A stretch of 64,000 bases of DNA from Actinosynnema sp040640215 (GCF_040640215.1 NZ_JBFABG010000008.1:248001-312000); one strand, 5' to 3'; positions 1 to 9,479 are shown, counted from the stretch's first letter. The notes: generated by a model from the letters alone, not told the origin. Made by a program: numbers and translations.

Positions 1-1
1 G

Positions 2-82
2 CTCTGCCTCGCCGCGACCGTGCTGTTCCTGATCGCGGTGACGCGTTTCGACGTCGGCCGCAAGAAAGTGATGTGGGTGTGA
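2..82 (+). CDS. C-terminal end of a membrane protein (5' end outside window)
   Basis: Twenty-six codons and a TGA stop, open to the left edge. The residues are hydrophobic (LAATVLFLIAV) and end in a short basic tail (GRKKVMWV), as in the last transmembrane helix and cytoplasmic tail of an integral membrane protein such as a transporter. The stop overlaps the GTG starts available to the next methyltransferase gene, so it probably belongs to the same operon. The family cannot be named from this piece. Confidence 0.5.
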   Translation, partial: LCLAATVLFLIAVTRFDVGRKKVMWV

Positions 83-978
83 TCACCGACCCTCCCGACC
101 TCCCGGACGACGGTGCCGCGCGCGGGAACGGCCCGGTGCCGCCGGTGTCCACCTTCGCGCAGAGGCCCACCTCCCCGATGTCCTCGGCACCGCGCCCGAT
201 CCAGGTGGACCTGTTGCGCCGCAACGGCCCGCTGTGGTTTGCCCACCACCTGCTCGCCGTGACGGCGCAGGCGGTGGCCGCCCGCAACCTGGCCAGGAGC
301 CGGGCGCTCGAAGAGCGTTACGGGCTGCCCGGCACGAACACCGTGCGCGTCAACCGGACCGTGTGGCAGCGCTGGGACTGGTCGAACGGCGGTCGGGAGT
401 GGACCCCCTCCACCGAGTGGCAGACCGCTCTGGTCGAGGAGTTCGTGCTGGCCCACCCCGAGTCCGCCGGCACCGTGCTGGAGGTCGGACCGGGTGGCGG
501 GCGGTGGACGGTGCCGCTGGCCGGACGGGCCCGTGACGTGGTGCTGGTCGACATCGCCCCGGCGGTGCTGGAGCACTGCTGGCGGCTGCTCGGCAGCGCC
601 GTGCGGGCCGAGTACGTGCTGACCGACGGGCGCTCGCTGCCCGGCGTGCCCGACAGGACCGTCGACTTCGTGTTCTCCTTCGACTGCTTCGTCCACGTCG
701 CACCCGCCGACTTCGCCGCCTACGCCGCCGAGTTCGCGCGGGTGGTGCGCGACGGCGGCGTGCTCGTGCTGCACCACCCCGACCGCCGCACCGGCCGGGG
801 GTGGCGCAGCGCGCTGACCACCGAGCACGTGCGCAGCGCGCTCACCGCCCAGGGGTTCGCCGTGCTGCGGGTGTGCGACCGCTGGGGATCGCACGGCCAG
901 TTCGGCGTCGACGGGTACCGCGACGCCATCACCGTCGCGCGCAAAAAGCCGGTCGGGAGGACCGAGACCGATGGGTGA
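73..978 (+). CDS. Class I SAM-dependent methyltransferase
   Basis: About 300 residues. The Rossmann methyltransferase signature VLEVGPGGGRWTVPL lies near residue 136, followed by the acidic strand VVLVDIAP and the post-IV strand VDFVFSFDCFVHV, so the SAM-binding fold is complete. The first ~45 residues are Pro/Gly-rich and probably disordered. Two GTG starts are possible, at 73 and 79; the one at 79 would give the GTGA overlap seen throughout this DNA. The stop overlaps the following acyl-CoA dehydrogenase by 8 nt, so the two are co-transcribed. Substrate unknown; the surrounding aminotransferase, dehydrogenase and epimerase genes suggest a tailoring role on a small metabolite. Confidence 0.85.
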   Translation: MGVITDPPDLPDDGAARGNGPVPPVSTFAQRPTSPMSSAPRPIQVDLLRRNGPLWFAHHLLAVTAQAVAARNLARSRALEERYGLPGTNTVRVNRTVWQRWDWSNGGREWTPSTEWQTALVEEFVLAHPESAGTVLEVGPGGGRWTVPLAGRARDVVLVDIAPAVLEHCWRLLGSAVRAEYVLTDGRSLPGVPDRTVDFVFSFDCFVHVAPADFAAYAAEFARVVRDGGVLVLHHPDRRTGRGWRSALTTEHVRSALTAQGFAVLRVCDRWGSHGQFGVDGYRDAITVARKKPVGRTETDG

Positions 979-2242
979 CCCCCTCTTCCCACGCCACTCG
1001 GTGTGGCCCGCCGTCGACCACCTGATCGACGCCGACACGCTCGCGGTGGTGGAACGGGACGCGGCGGCGGCCGACGTCCGAGGTGCCGTCGCCGACGAGG
1101 TGATGCGGGCGATCAAGGACACCGGGTACTGCGGCCTGCCGATCCCCGCGGCCTTCGGCGGCTCGGCGGCGTCCCTGGTCGAGTGCTGCGCGGTGCAGCG
1201 GGCACTGGGCCGGGTCAACCCGGGGTTGGCGGTCGCGTTGAACATGCACCTGTTCTCGGTCGGTGTGCTCGTGGAGCACTGGCGCGCGCGGCAGGACGAG
1301 AGCTGGCTGCTGATGGAGGCCGTCGCCACCCAGCGGCGGCTGGTCGCCAACGCCTTCGCGGAGCCCGCCCTCGCCGGTGCCCTCAGCCGGTCGACCTGCG
1401 TCGCGGTGCGCGGCGACACCACGTGGACGATCAGCGGGACCAAGACGCCGTGTTCCCTGGCCCGGCGCGCGGACCTGGTGTGCTTCCAGGCCGAGGTGGA
1501 CGGTTCCGACGGCGAGCTGGTGCTCTGCCTGGTCCCGCTGGACGCCGAAGGCGTGCGGGCGCACGCGAGCTGGGACGCGCTGGGCATGCGCTGCTCGGAG
1601 TCCGACACCCTGGTGTTCGAGGAGTGCCGGGTGCCGGACCAATTGGTCTTCCACCGGGGGCGTCAAGCCGCCGACGGAGCCGGCACCGGTCCGCTGACGG
1701 CGGGGCTGGTCTGGTTCTGCCTCACCATCGCGGCGGTCTACCTCGGGCTGGCCGAACGCGCGCTGGGCGAGACGGCGGCGGGGTTGCACCAGGCGAAGGT
1801 CCGCCCCCTCGGTGCCGGTCGGCACGAGCTGACCTCCTACCAGGCCGAATTCGGTGCGCTGGTGTCCCGTCTGGCTGTGCTCGACGCGGCGTGCGAGTCC
1901 GCCGCACGGGTGGCGACCACCGGTCCGGGCGGTGCCGCAGCCGCCCTCGACCTCGCACTGGCGGTCAAGCACGAGGTGTGCCAGGGCACCCACGAGATCG
2001 TCAACGCGGCCTGCGGTCTCACCGGTGCGGGTGCCTACCGGAACGACTCGCCGATGTCGAGGCTGCTGCGCGACTCCGTGGCCGCCCGCTTCCACCCGCC
2101 GACCAGGCAGGCCACCACCCAGATCCTCGGCAGGCGGGCCCTCGGCCTGCCCGCGCCGCTGGAGCTCTTCGAGGTTCCCGCCGACCACGACCGGCTGCTC
2201 GACCGCATCAACGGCCACCACCCCGCGCGGGTGACGTCATGA
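971..2242 (+). CDS. Acyl-CoA dehydrogenase family flavoprotein
   Basis: 423 residues, normal length for the acyl-CoA dehydrogenase family. The N-terminal helical domain contains the typical AIKDTGYCGLPIPAAFGG segment. The middle beta domain contains WTISGTKTPCSLA and a substrate-contact stretch (SWDALGMRCSESD), and the C-terminal helices end in the conserved HEIVNAACGLTGAGAY region. It should oxidise an acyl or aminoacyl thioester with FAD. An SD-like GGGAGG lies about 10 nt upstream of the ATG. Its stop overlaps the next ATG (ATGA), so it is translationally coupled to the aminotransferase. In this setting it may desaturate an ACP- or CoA-bound precursor; that role is inferred. Confidence 0.88.
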   Translation: MGDPLFPRHSVWPAVDHLIDADTLAVVERDAAAADVRGAVADEVMRAIKDTGYCGLPIPAAFGGSAASLVECCAVQRALGRVNPGLAVALNMHLFSVGVLVEHWRARQDESWLLMEAVATQRRLVANAFAEPALAGALSRSTCVAVRGDTTWTISGTKTPCSLARRADLVCFQAEVDGSDGELVLCLVPLDAEGVRAHASWDALGMRCSESDTLVFEECRVPDQLVFHRGRQAADGAGTGPLTAGLVWFCLTIAAVYLGLAERALGETAAGLHQAKVRPLGAGRHELTSYQAEFGALVSRLAVLDAACESAARVATTGPGGAAAALDLALAVKHEVCQGTHEIVNAACGLTGAGAYRNDSPMSRLLRDSVAARFHPPTRQATTQILGRRALGLPAPLELFEVPADHDRLLDRINGHHPARVTS

Positions 2243-3474
2243 CCGACGACGTGGTGGCCGAGCTGGGCCGCTACCAGTCACGCGCTTGGCCGCTGCTGTT
2301 CCGGCTGGCGGGTCTGGTCGACGTGGAAGCCCACGCGGACGGTAGCTGGGTCGTCGGTGAATCCGGCCGCAGGTACCTGGACCTGGGCTCGTTCTCGGTC
2401 TTCCTGTTCGGCCACCGTCACCCGAAGGTGGTCGACGCGGTCCGACGACAGCTCGAACTGCTGCCCGTCTCCAGCCGCGCCCTGCCGACCCGCGGTGGTG
2501 CTGCGGCGGGGCGCGCGCTCGCGTCGCTGTTCCCCTTCGAGGTCAAGGTGCAGTTCCTCAACTCCGGCGCGGAGGCCGTCGAGGCCGCGATCCGACTGGC
2601 CAGGGCGGGCACCACGGGACCGGCGCGCCCGCTGGCCGCCGTGGCGGACGGGTACCACGGGCGCACCAGCGCCGCCTCGGCGCTGTCGGGCCTGGACGGC
2701 CCGCACGTCGAGCACGTGGTCCGGCTGCCCCGCGAGGACCGCGACCAGGCAGTCGACCTCATCGAGCGGACCGGACCGGCGGCGGTGTTCGTCGAGGCGG
2801 TCCAGGGCGAGGGCGGCGCGCGGCCCTTGTCCGACGACTACCTCGTCGCGATCCGGGCCGCCTGCGACACCACCGGGGCACTGCTCGTCTGCGACGAGAT
2901 CCAGTGCGGGCTCGGCCGCTGCGGCACGACGTGGGCCTACGAGACGTCCGGCATCCGCCCGGACGTCGTGCTGGTCGGGAAGGCCCTGGGTGGCGGCGTC
3001 GTTCCGGTGACCGCGCTCGTGGCGACCGGTGCCGCCTTCGCGCCGCTGGACCGGGACCCGTTCCTGTGCACCTCGACGTTCGCGGGGAACCCGCTCGCCG
3101 CCGCCGCCGTGACGGCCACGGTCGCGTTGCTCGACGAGGAGGCCGTCGCCGACCGCTGCCGCGCCACCGGGCGGGCGCTGGAGCAGGTGCTGGCCCGGCT
3201 GCACGCGGACTTCGGCGCGGCGGTGACCGGGCACGACGGTCGCGGGTTGCTGCGGAGCCTCACCTTCGCCCGTCCCGACCTGGCGGGCGAGTTCCTGCAC
3301 GCGGTGCTGGCGCGCGGGGTCCTCGTCACCCCGTGCCTGCGCGCGCCGCGCACCGTGCGCGTGACCCCGAGCGCGTTCCTCACCGCGGACGAGCTGGCGA
3401 CCGCCGAACAGGCACTGCGCGCGGCTGCCGCCGTCGCCCGGTCCGTCATCGACAACGAGTCCGTACGTTCCTAG
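2239..3474 (+). CDS. Class III PLP-dependent aminotransferase
   Basis: 411 residues. Class III (ornithine/acetylornithine-type) landmarks are in order: RRYLDLGSFSVFLFGHRHP, FLNSGAEAVEAAIRLAR for cofactor phosphate contact, DGYHGRTSAA, FVEAVQGEGG, CDEIQCGLGRCG with the PLP-ring aspartate, and the Schiff-base lysine in LVGKALGGG. The start is the ATG overlapping the dehydrogenase stop (ATGA); an open frame extends further upstream but is shadow of that gene. The enzyme should transfer an amino group to an aldehyde or ketone. Together with the neighbouring dehydrogenase, START-like protein and epimerase it suggests an amino-containing lipid or polyketide intermediate (inference). Confidence 0.9.
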   Translation: MTDDVVAELGRYQSRAWPLLFRLAGLVDVEAHADGSWVVGESGRRYLDLGSFSVFLFGHRHPKVVDAVRRQLELLPVSSRALPTRGGAAAGRALASLFPFEVKVQFLNSGAEAVEAAIRLARAGTTGPARPLAAVADGYHGRTSAASALSGLDGPHVEHVVRLPREDRDQAVDLIERTGPAAVFVEAVQGEGGARPLSDDYLVAIRAACDTTGALLVCDEIQCGLGRCGTTWAYETSGIRPDVVLVGKALGGGVVPVTALVATGAAFAPLDRDPFLCTSTFAGNPLAAAAVTATVALLDEEAVADRCRATGRALEQVLARLHADFGAAVTGHDGRGLLRSLTFARPDLAGEFLHAVLARGVLVTPCLRAPRTVRVTPSAFLTADELATAEQALRAAAAVARSVIDNESVRS

Positions 3475-3489
3475 CGAAAGGGGCGCGAC

Positions 3490-3954
3490 ATGCCTTTGGT
3501 ACTGGTGGAAGAGCTCATCGCCTCGCCCGTCGACCAGGTGTGGGACGTGATCGTCGACGTGGAGTCCTACCCCCGGATCATGGAGCCGGTGCGCAAGGTG
3601 GAGGTGCTCTCGCGCGCGGACGAGGAGGTCACCACCGAATGGGAGGTGGAGCTCAAGGGCAGCGTGCTCAAGTGGGTCGAGCGCGAGGTGCACGACCGCG
3701 AGAGCTGGCACATCTCCTACGAACAGGTCAGCGGCGACCTGGAGCAGTTCGGCGGCTACTGGCACCTGACAACGGTCGACGACGGCCACACCCGCGCGGT
3801 GCTCTGCGTGGAGTTCGAGATCGGGATACCCATGCTGAAGGACATGCTCGACCCGGTGGCCAGCCGCGCGTTGGAGCAGAACTCCCGTCTCATGCTGCGG
3901 TCCATCGGAGACATCGCGGCCACCCCCGTCGCGGTGGCCGGACGGGACGAATGA
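3490..3954 (+). CDS. SRPBCC/START-like cyclase or lipid-binding protein
   Basis: 154 residues with the hallmarks of the SRPBCC (Bet v1/START) fold: an opening strand (LVLVEELIASPVDQVWDVI), the ESYPRIMEPVRKVEVL helix-strand, a TEWEVELKG strand, and a long amphipathic C-terminal helix. These proteins form a hydrophobic cavity and act as polyketide cyclases/aromatases or as coenzyme-Q/lipid-binding proteins. Purine-rich GAAAGGGG lies just upstream of the ATG. The stop overlaps the next gene as ATGA. Given aminotransferase and epimerase neighbours, a role in folding or cyclising an intermediate is reasonable but unproven. Confidence 0.82.
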   Translation: MPLVLVEELIASPVDQVWDVIVDVESYPRIMEPVRKVEVLSRADEEVTTEWEVELKGSVLKWVEREVHDRESWHISYEQVSGDLEQFGGYWHLTTVDDGHTRAVLCVEFEIGIPMLKDMLDPVASRALEQNSRLMLRSIGDIAATPVAVAGRDE

Positions 3955-4961
3955 CCGCGGTCCGCGCCATGCTGACCGGCGCGACCGGCATCATCGGTTG
4001 GGAGACCGGGGAAGTGCTCCGCCGGCGCGGAATCCGCACCACCGCCGTCTCGCGCCGGGGCCGGCCGGACCACGGCGTGCTGGCGTGGCACATCGGCAGC
4101 GCACCGGCACCGGCCGACGTGGTGGCGGCGGGCCCGTTCGACGTCGTCATCCACGTCGCGGGCGCGACCCGCTGGACCATGACCCCGGCGGAGGCGTTCG
4201 CCGCCAACGTCGCGCCGCTGCTCGGCCTGCACGCGCTCACCGGCCGTGACACCCACCTCGTCCTGGTGTCCACCGTCCGCGCCAGGGGCCTGGAGTCGCC
4301 GGAGCGCGGGCTCGCCGACTACAACAACGCCTACGAGTGGTCCAAGTCGATCGCCGAGATCGTCGCGCACTCCCTGTTCGACAGGGTCAGCGTGGTGCGC
4401 GCGTCGCTGGTGATCGGTCGCGGCGACGACGGGCACGCCGCCAAGTTCACCGGCGTGTACGACCTCGTGCGAGCGGTGTGCCGCGGTACGGCACCCGCCT
4501 TGGTCGCCGAGCCCTCGGCCCTGTTCGACGTGGTCCCGGTCGACGCGGTGGCCACGGCGCTGGTCGACGCCGCGTCGGTGGACGGGCCCGCCGCCACGGC
4601 CGTCGTCGCCCTGGGCGGCTACGCGCCGACCACCCTCCAGGCGTGGCGGCAGATCATCGGCGCGATCAACGAATGGCGTGACCAGCGCGGCCTGCCCGGC
4701 ATCCAGATGCCCCCGATAGTGCCGGTCGACCAGTGGTACCGGGCGTTCCTCCCGCTGGCGATCGAGCACCTGTCGGCGAGCCAGCGGCGAGTCGTGGAGC
4801 TCCTGTCGGTCTTCGACGCCTACACCAGCTCCACCGACCCGATCGACAGCACGGTGGAGATCACCGACGTGCTGCCCGCGCTCGCCAGAGCCGTCACCTA
4901 CTGGGCGGACCGCCATCCCGCCGTCGCCGCCGCGACGCCGCAGGCGTGGAGGGTCCGATGA
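3951..4961 (+). CDS. NAD-dependent epimerase/reductase (extended SDR)
   Basis: 336 residues. An N-terminal NAD(P)-binding motif (MLTGATGIIG) and a catalytic YxxxK (YEWSKS, near residue 127) preceded by the VLVSTVRARG strand place it in the extended short-chain dehydrogenase/epimerase family. FDVVPVDAVATALVDA is the usual conserved segment contacting the cofactor. The ~100-residue C-terminal part is helical and less typical, resembling the reductase-type members that act on thioesters or keto lipids. Translationally coupled at both ends (ATGA). It probably reduces or epimerises a carbonyl/hydroxyl on the pathway intermediate. Confidence 0.83.
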   Translation: MTAVRAMLTGATGIIGWETGEVLRRRGIRTTAVSRRGRPDHGVLAWHIGSAPAPADVVAAGPFDVVIHVAGATRWTMTPAEAFAANVAPLLGLHALTGRDTHLVLVSTVRARGLESPERGLADYNNAYEWSKSIAEIVAHSLFDRVSVVRASLVIGRGDDGHAAKFTGVYDLVRAVCRGTAPALVAEPSALFDVVPVDAVATALVDAASVDGPAATAVVALGGYAPTTLQAWRQIIGAINEWRDQRGLPGIQMPPIVPVDQWYRAFLPLAIEHLSASQRRVVELLSVFDAYTSSTDPIDSTVEITDVLPALARAVTYWADRHPAVAAATPQAWRVR

Positions 4962-5827
4962 CCGCGGTGCCCGACGACGCGAGCAGGCAACGCCGCTACC
5001 ACGACCACATGTTCGCGTCCCTGGGTGCCTGGGAGCACACCGGCGAGGTGATCCGCGACTTCACCGGCGAACTGACCGTGACCGGCGTGATGGGTCTCGA
5101 CCAGATGGGCCACTTCGGTCCCCACGGCTGCGACCTGGTGGGCGCGGAGATCCTCGCCACCGACCGCCCGGCGCTCACCGTGCTCGAACTGGGCACCGGT
5201 TTCGGCGGCGTGATCCGCTACCTGGCCGACCTGCTCCGCCGGCACGGCCGCGTCGTCACCGCGCTGGGAGCCGACCTGGTCCCGGAACACGTCGCCGGCG
5301 CGGCCCGCATCGACCGCGCCCTCGCCGAGCACCCGACGCGCTACCTGTGCGCGGACGTCTCCCGACTGCCGTTGCGGGACAACACCGTCGACGTCGTCGT
5401 CGTGTGCGGCTCGCTGCCCCACTTCCGCGACCCGACAGCGGTCTTCACCGACGCCCACCGCGTGCTCGCCCCGGGAGGTCTGCTGGTGGCCACGGACGAG
5501 GTCGGGATGCTGCGCTCCCGCGCCAACGCACCGGCCCCGGAGTTCTTCCGCCGGCACCCGCCGGACGTCTTCTTCCAGACCACCCCGGCCGAACGCCGTG
5601 AGCAGCTCACCGACGCCGGCTTCCGCGACGTCGGCATCACCGAGCTGCTCCCCTGGGCACCGGATGTCATCGCGGCGAGGTTGGAGGCGCTGCGCCTGTT
5701 CAGCGGTTCGGCGGAGAACATCTACGGCACGCAGCCGGTAGCGGCCATCCAGCAGGTCCTGAGTGCGGCGGCGGTGGAATACGCCGAAGACCGGATCGTC
5801 CCGGGACTCCTACTGGCCCGACCATGA
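4958..5827 (+). CDS. Class I SAM-dependent methyltransferase
   Basis: 289 residues. The SAM-binding motif VLELGTGFGGVIRYL lies near residue 75, ALGADLVPEHV is the acidic loop, ADVSRLPLRDNTVDVVV is the methyltransferase-11 core, and HRVLAPGGLLVATDE is motif III. The N-terminal segment (MFASLGAWEHTGEVIRDF) is conserved in small-molecule methyltransferases. The start overlaps the epimerase stop (ATGA). It is the last gene of the left operon; the next gene converges from the other strand after 90 bp, so this stop marks the right boundary of the cluster. Confidence 0.86.
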   Translation: MTAVPDDASRQRRYHDHMFASLGAWEHTGEVIRDFTGELTVTGVMGLDQMGHFGPHGCDLVGAEILATDRPALTVLELGTGFGGVIRYLADLLRRHGRVVTALGADLVPEHVAGAARIDRALAEHPTRYLCADVSRLPLRDNTVDVVVVCGSLPHFRDPTAVFTDAHRVLAPGGLLVATDEVGMLRSRANAPAPEFFRRHPPDVFFQTTPAERREQLTDAGFRDVGITELLPWAPDVIAARLEALRLFSGSAENIYGTQPVAAIQQVLSAAAVEYAEDRIVPGLLLARP

Positions 5828-5917
5828 CCCCACGAGCACCGTGACGCTCTCCCGGCAGCCCGCCGGCCGCGTCCGCCGGTCGGTGGAATCATTCGCCGTG
5901 GTCCACCGGAGCCCCGC

Positions 5918-6946
5918 TCACGCGGGTTCGCCGGGGTGCAGACCGGGTTCGTGGTTCATGTCGGCGGCGATGGGGGTCGGGCTGAGCGATGTGTCGTCCT
6001 CGCCCTCTTCGAGGAGGGTGTTCGCGGCACCGACGATGCGCCCGTCCGGCTCGCCGACGACGTCGCGGTCACGGTCGGCGTAGTCGAGGCGGGCCAGCAC
6101 GCTGCGCATCGCCTCCAGGCGCGCGCGGCGCTTGTCGTTGCTCTTGACCACCGTCCACGGGGCCTCGACGGTGTCGGTGGCCCGGAACATCGCCACCTTG
6201 GCCTGGGTGTACTCGTCCCAGCGGTCCAACGAGGCCAGGTCGTTGGCGCTGAGCTTCCAGCGCCGGACCGGGTCGACCTGGCGGATGATGAAGCGGGTGC
6301 GCTGCTCGGCCCGCGACACCGAGAACCACAGCTTCACCAGGATGACGCCGTCGTCGACCAGCATCCGCTCGAACTCCGGCGCTTGGCGCAGGAAGCGTTC
6401 GTACTGCTCGTCGTCGCAGTAGCCCATGACCCGCTCCACGCCCGCGCGGTTGTACCAGGAGCGGTCGAACAGCACCATCTCCCCCGCCGTGGGCAGGTGC
6501 TCCACGTAGCGCTGGAAGTACCACTGCCCCCGTTCGCGCTCGGTCGGGGTGCCCAGGGCGACCACCCGGGCACCGCGCGGGTCGAGGTTCTCGGTGAAGC
6601 GCCGGATCGTCCCGCCCTTGCCCGCCGCGTCCCGGCCCTCGAACACGACGACCACCCGCCGGCCGGTGTCCTGGACCCAGTACTGCAACTTGAGCATCTC
6701 GATGTGCAACAACCGCTTCGCCCGCGCGTACTCCGCCCGGCCCAGCCGCTCGGCGAACGGGTAGTTCTCCCGCCACGTGTCGACCTCGGTCCCGTCCGGG
6801 CGCAGCAACACCGGCTCCTCCCCCTCGGGGAAGCGGACGTTGATCTCACCGGACAGCTCGGGGAACACCTCGGCCGCGGAGAGCAGGTCAGGCTCGGCCA
6901 TCATGACCCGCGAGTACCCCCGTCCGATATGGGAGTAAACCGACAT
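5918..6946 (-). CDS. ppk2: Polyphosphate kinase 2 family protein (PPK2)
   Basis: Up to 342 residues. The PPK2 P-loop FEGRDAAGKGGTIRRFTE, the lid/base motif FDRSWYNRAGVERVMG, and the FLRQAPEFERMLVDDG and WKLSANDLASLDRWDEYT segments are all present, as in class I PPK2 enzymes. These use polyphosphate to phosphorylate nucleoside diphosphates (GDP/ADP) in the cytosol, linking polyphosphate to energy and stringent responses. The ATG at 6946 follows a GAGGTGGA stretch closely; an ATG pair near 6904/6901 is an alternative start that would remove 14-15 residues. Stand-alone gene, convergent with the upstream biosynthetic operon. Confidence 0.9.
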   Translation of the reverse strand: MSVYSHIGRGYSRVMMAEPDLLSAAEVFPELSGEINVRFPEGEEPVLLRPDGTEVDTWRENYPFAERLGRAEYARAKRLLHIEMLKLQYWVQDTGRRVVVVFEGRDAAGKGGTIRRFTENLDPRGARVVALGTPTERERGQWYFQRYVEHLPTAGEMVLFDRSWYNRAGVERVMGYCDDEQYERFLRQAPEFERMLVDDGVILVKLWFSVSRAEQRTRFIIRQVDPVRRWKLSANDLASLDRWDEYTQAKVAMFRATDTVEAPWTVVKSNDKRRARLEAMRSVLARLDYADRDRDVVGEPDGRIVGAANTLLEEGEDDTSLSPTPIAADMNHEPGLHPGEPA

Positions 6947-7132
6947 TCCACCTCGTACAGCGCGAGCAACTCCCGGGCGAGGTGTCCGGGACTGGACTCG
7001 ATCACGCGGAACGGCAGTGGCGGGGCCGACCCACCTGCCCGGCCCGACTCCTCGACGGTGCCGTCCTGAAGACGGCGGGCCTGGCCGGCGGTACGGACGT
7101 CGGCGTGCCGTCGAGGCGGCGACGGACCGCGA

Positions 7133-8479
7133 CTACGACCCGACCACCCCGTAGGCGCGGATGATGGTCTGATCAATGGCGTTGCCCGCGGTGTCGGCGG
7201 CGGTGACGTGGAGCGACACCGCTCCGGACGCGGGGTGCCGGAGCTGGGCCACGTAGTCGCCGCCACCCAGGTCGAGCAGCCGCATCGGGCTCCACGTCCG
7301 GCCGTCGTCCGACGACGCCCGGCCCGTCACCGACGCGATCGGCGCACCCGTCGCGCCGGTCGCGTGGCCCACGTGCAGGGCGAAGCCGTAGGACCCGCCG
7401 CCCGGTGCCCGGTTGTACTCGTCGAGCTGCGGCCGGTACGTCAACTCCAGCAGCGGGATGCGGTCGGTGCGCCCGTCCGCCGGTCGGGTGGAGCCGAAGG
7501 TCCACGTGGTGTCGGTCCGCGTCGAGTACTGCCACCAGGGTGCCGACCGCTCGTTGGTGTAGTCGAGGCGGTAGGTGGTGGGGTCCGGGCGCACGGGCAC
7601 CGACATGATGGGGACGCCGGCGTGGTCGACCACCTGTTCACCGTTGGCGTGCACCGTGGTCCGGTGCACGTCGTGAGCGGCCACCTGGTTGTTCCAGTGA
7701 CCCCCGGTGTCCACGTGCGAGGCGATGCGGAGGTCGAGGGTGTCGCCGGTGCGCGCGGCGGGCGGCACCAGGGCCCTCGGGCCCGGCCCGGTCGGGCGGC
7801 CGAACCACTCCTCTCGCAGCACCTCCCCGGGCCGGTAGGACGTGGGAGTGCCGGTGAAGTAGGCGAAGTCGCCCGGCATCCGGGTCATCGACACCTCGTG
7901 CGTCCACCGGACGTCGCCGGCGGAGACGAAGTAGGTCCGCTTCCCCGGCCTGGGCACGGTGCGCTGGAACTCCTTGCGGTGCCGGTAGTCCGGGCGCGCC
8001 GCCCACCGCACGTCCACGCCCGGCGTGTCCGGGGTGTCGGCCCGGTACCAGGTGTCCAGCGTGGCGGTGGTGGCCCGGTCGGCGCGGTAGGACAGCACCG
8101 CCGGCACGCGCTGCCGCTCCGGCAGGAACAGGTCGTACTCGTAGGCCGGCGGGCTACCCTGGTCGTTCGGCGGGGCGATCAGGTCCCACTTGCTGTAGAA
8201 CTCGAAGTCTCCCCTGGTGACCGGCTCCGTGGGTGCCGCGAAGGCGGGTACGTCCCGGGTCGTCAACTGGCTGTCGCTGTCGTCCTGCCCGTCCAGGGCG
8301 CGGTGGAAGCCCAGCGCCACCCCGTTGGTCGTGGTGGGCAGTTCGGTGTCGACCACGATCCGGTTCGCCGTTCGGCCGTCGAGGGTGAGGGCGGTGTCGC
8401 CCGTCACCGCGCGCTGGAACAGGCGCTGGCCGGGGGAAAGGTACCTCGTTGCCCGCGCAGCAGCGAGTGCTGAGGATGA
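7133..8479 (-). pseudogene. 5'-truncated remnant of a secreted S8-type (subtilase) protein, C-terminal domains only
   Basis: An open frame encodes only beta-rich C-terminal modules (YLSPGQRLFQRAVTG, EFYSKWDLIAPP, a DTTWTFGSTRP strand, and an Ig-like SYDDGRTW-type repeat read here as SSDDGRTWSPMRLLDL). These resemble the tail of large actinobacterial subtilases. The frame is closed upstream by a TGA at 8480-8482 and no signal peptide or Asp/His/Ser catalytic module is found in the ~100 bp before the next gene. A GTG at 8407 could still start translation. I read it as a 5' deletion remnant; an intact secreted carbohydrate/wall-binding protein is less likely because no export signal is visible. 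Family assignment is from general sequence resemblance. Confidence 0.55.
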
Positions 8480-8585
8480 TCACCCGCAGTCCGCACCGGA
8501 CGGGGGCTATGCCGGCGGGCTGCCGTCGGCGTTTGTGCTCACACCCGGCCTTGGCGGTCGACCCCGCACCAGCAGCGTCGGACGA

Positions 8586-9479
8586 TCACGGTGTCCGCTT
8601 GGCGGGCCAGTGCCCGTGTGCTCGTTCTCGTGCGGGGATCGGCTGGTGCACGTTGCCGGTAGTAGGCGGGAGCGTGGTTCGGGTCAGCGCCGCGAGCCGG
8701 AACAAGGGGCCGACCAGCAGGTCGTAGAGGCGTGGCAGGAGGCGGAACGCGGAGATGATCAGCGGGTTGGTCGGACCGACCGGCACGGACACGTGCCGTC
8801 GGGGCCGGTCCGCCAGGCGGGTGATCGCGGCGGCCACCCGTTCTGGACTCAGTACCGGGAACGGCGGTCTCGTGGTGCGACCGGTGTAGTTGGCGGCCTG
8901 GTAGTAGATCGGCGTGTTGATGCTGCCGGGGCTCACGATGCACACGTGTATCCCGGGTTCGTCGCGGGTTTCCTGTTGCAGAGTGCGCAATACGGCGCGC
9001 TGTCCCCACTTCGCTGCGGTGTAGGCACCCATGTGCGGAACGGTGACCGAGCCCAGCAGTGAGTTCACCCCGATGAACACGCCGGCGTGCTGACGGCGCA
9101 GGACCGGCAGGACCGCTTGAGCGAGTTGGACGGTGCTGTGGACCGCGATGTCCACCACCGTGGTGAACACGTCTGCGGGCATGGCCTCCACGGTGCCGTA
9201 GCCCATCACCGTGGCAGTGTGCACGACAACGTCGACGCGACCGTGCCGACTCAGGGTCGTCGCGACGATCCGGCCGGCGCTGCCAGGGTCGCAGACGTCG
9301 TCGGCGATGACGTCCACGGCGGCGGCTCCCGCCGACCGGCAGGCTTCCTCCGTGACGTCGAGTGCCTCGCGACTGCGCGAGACCAGCACGAGGTTGTCCG
9401 CACGCCGTGCGAACTCGATCGCGGTCGCCAGGCCGATGCCGCTGCTGGCACCCACCACGAGCACGACCCGCCCGGTCAC
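8586..9479 (-). CDS. Short-chain dehydrogenase/reductase
   Basis: 297 residues. The classical SDR cofactor motif VVGASSGIGLATA is at the N-terminus, with catalytic Ser in GVNSLLGSV and YxxxK in YTAAKWGQ (about residue 153). A C-terminal extension (ISAFRLLPRLYDLLVGPLFRL) is hydrophobic, as in membrane-associated SDRs. The GTG start at 9479 overlaps the TGA of the upstream alcohol dehydrogenase (GTGA), so the pair is translationally coupled. It probably oxidises or reduces a lipid-like alcohol/ketone together with that dehydrogenase. Confidence 0.88.
   Translation of the reverse strand: MTGRVVLVVGASSGIGLATAIEFARRADNLVLVSRSREALDVTEEACRSAGAAAVDVIADDVCDPGSAGRIVATTLSRHGRVDVVVHTATVMGYGTVEAMPADVFTTVVDIAVHSTVQLAQAVLPVLRRQHAGVFIGVNSLLGSVTVPHMGAYTAAKWGQRAVLRTLQQETRDEPGIHVCIVSPGSINTPIYYQAANYTGRTTRPPFPVLSPERVAAAITRLADRPRRHVSVPVGPTNPLIISAFRLLPRLYDLLVGPLFRLAALTRTTLPPTTGNVHQPIPARERAHGHWPAKRTP

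Noticed and set aside
1003..2238. Long upstream extension of the aminotransferase frame
   Set aside because: It overlaps the acyl-CoA dehydrogenase, and its translation is Arg/Gly-rich shadow; the ATGA-overlap ATG at 2239 fits the family N-terminus.
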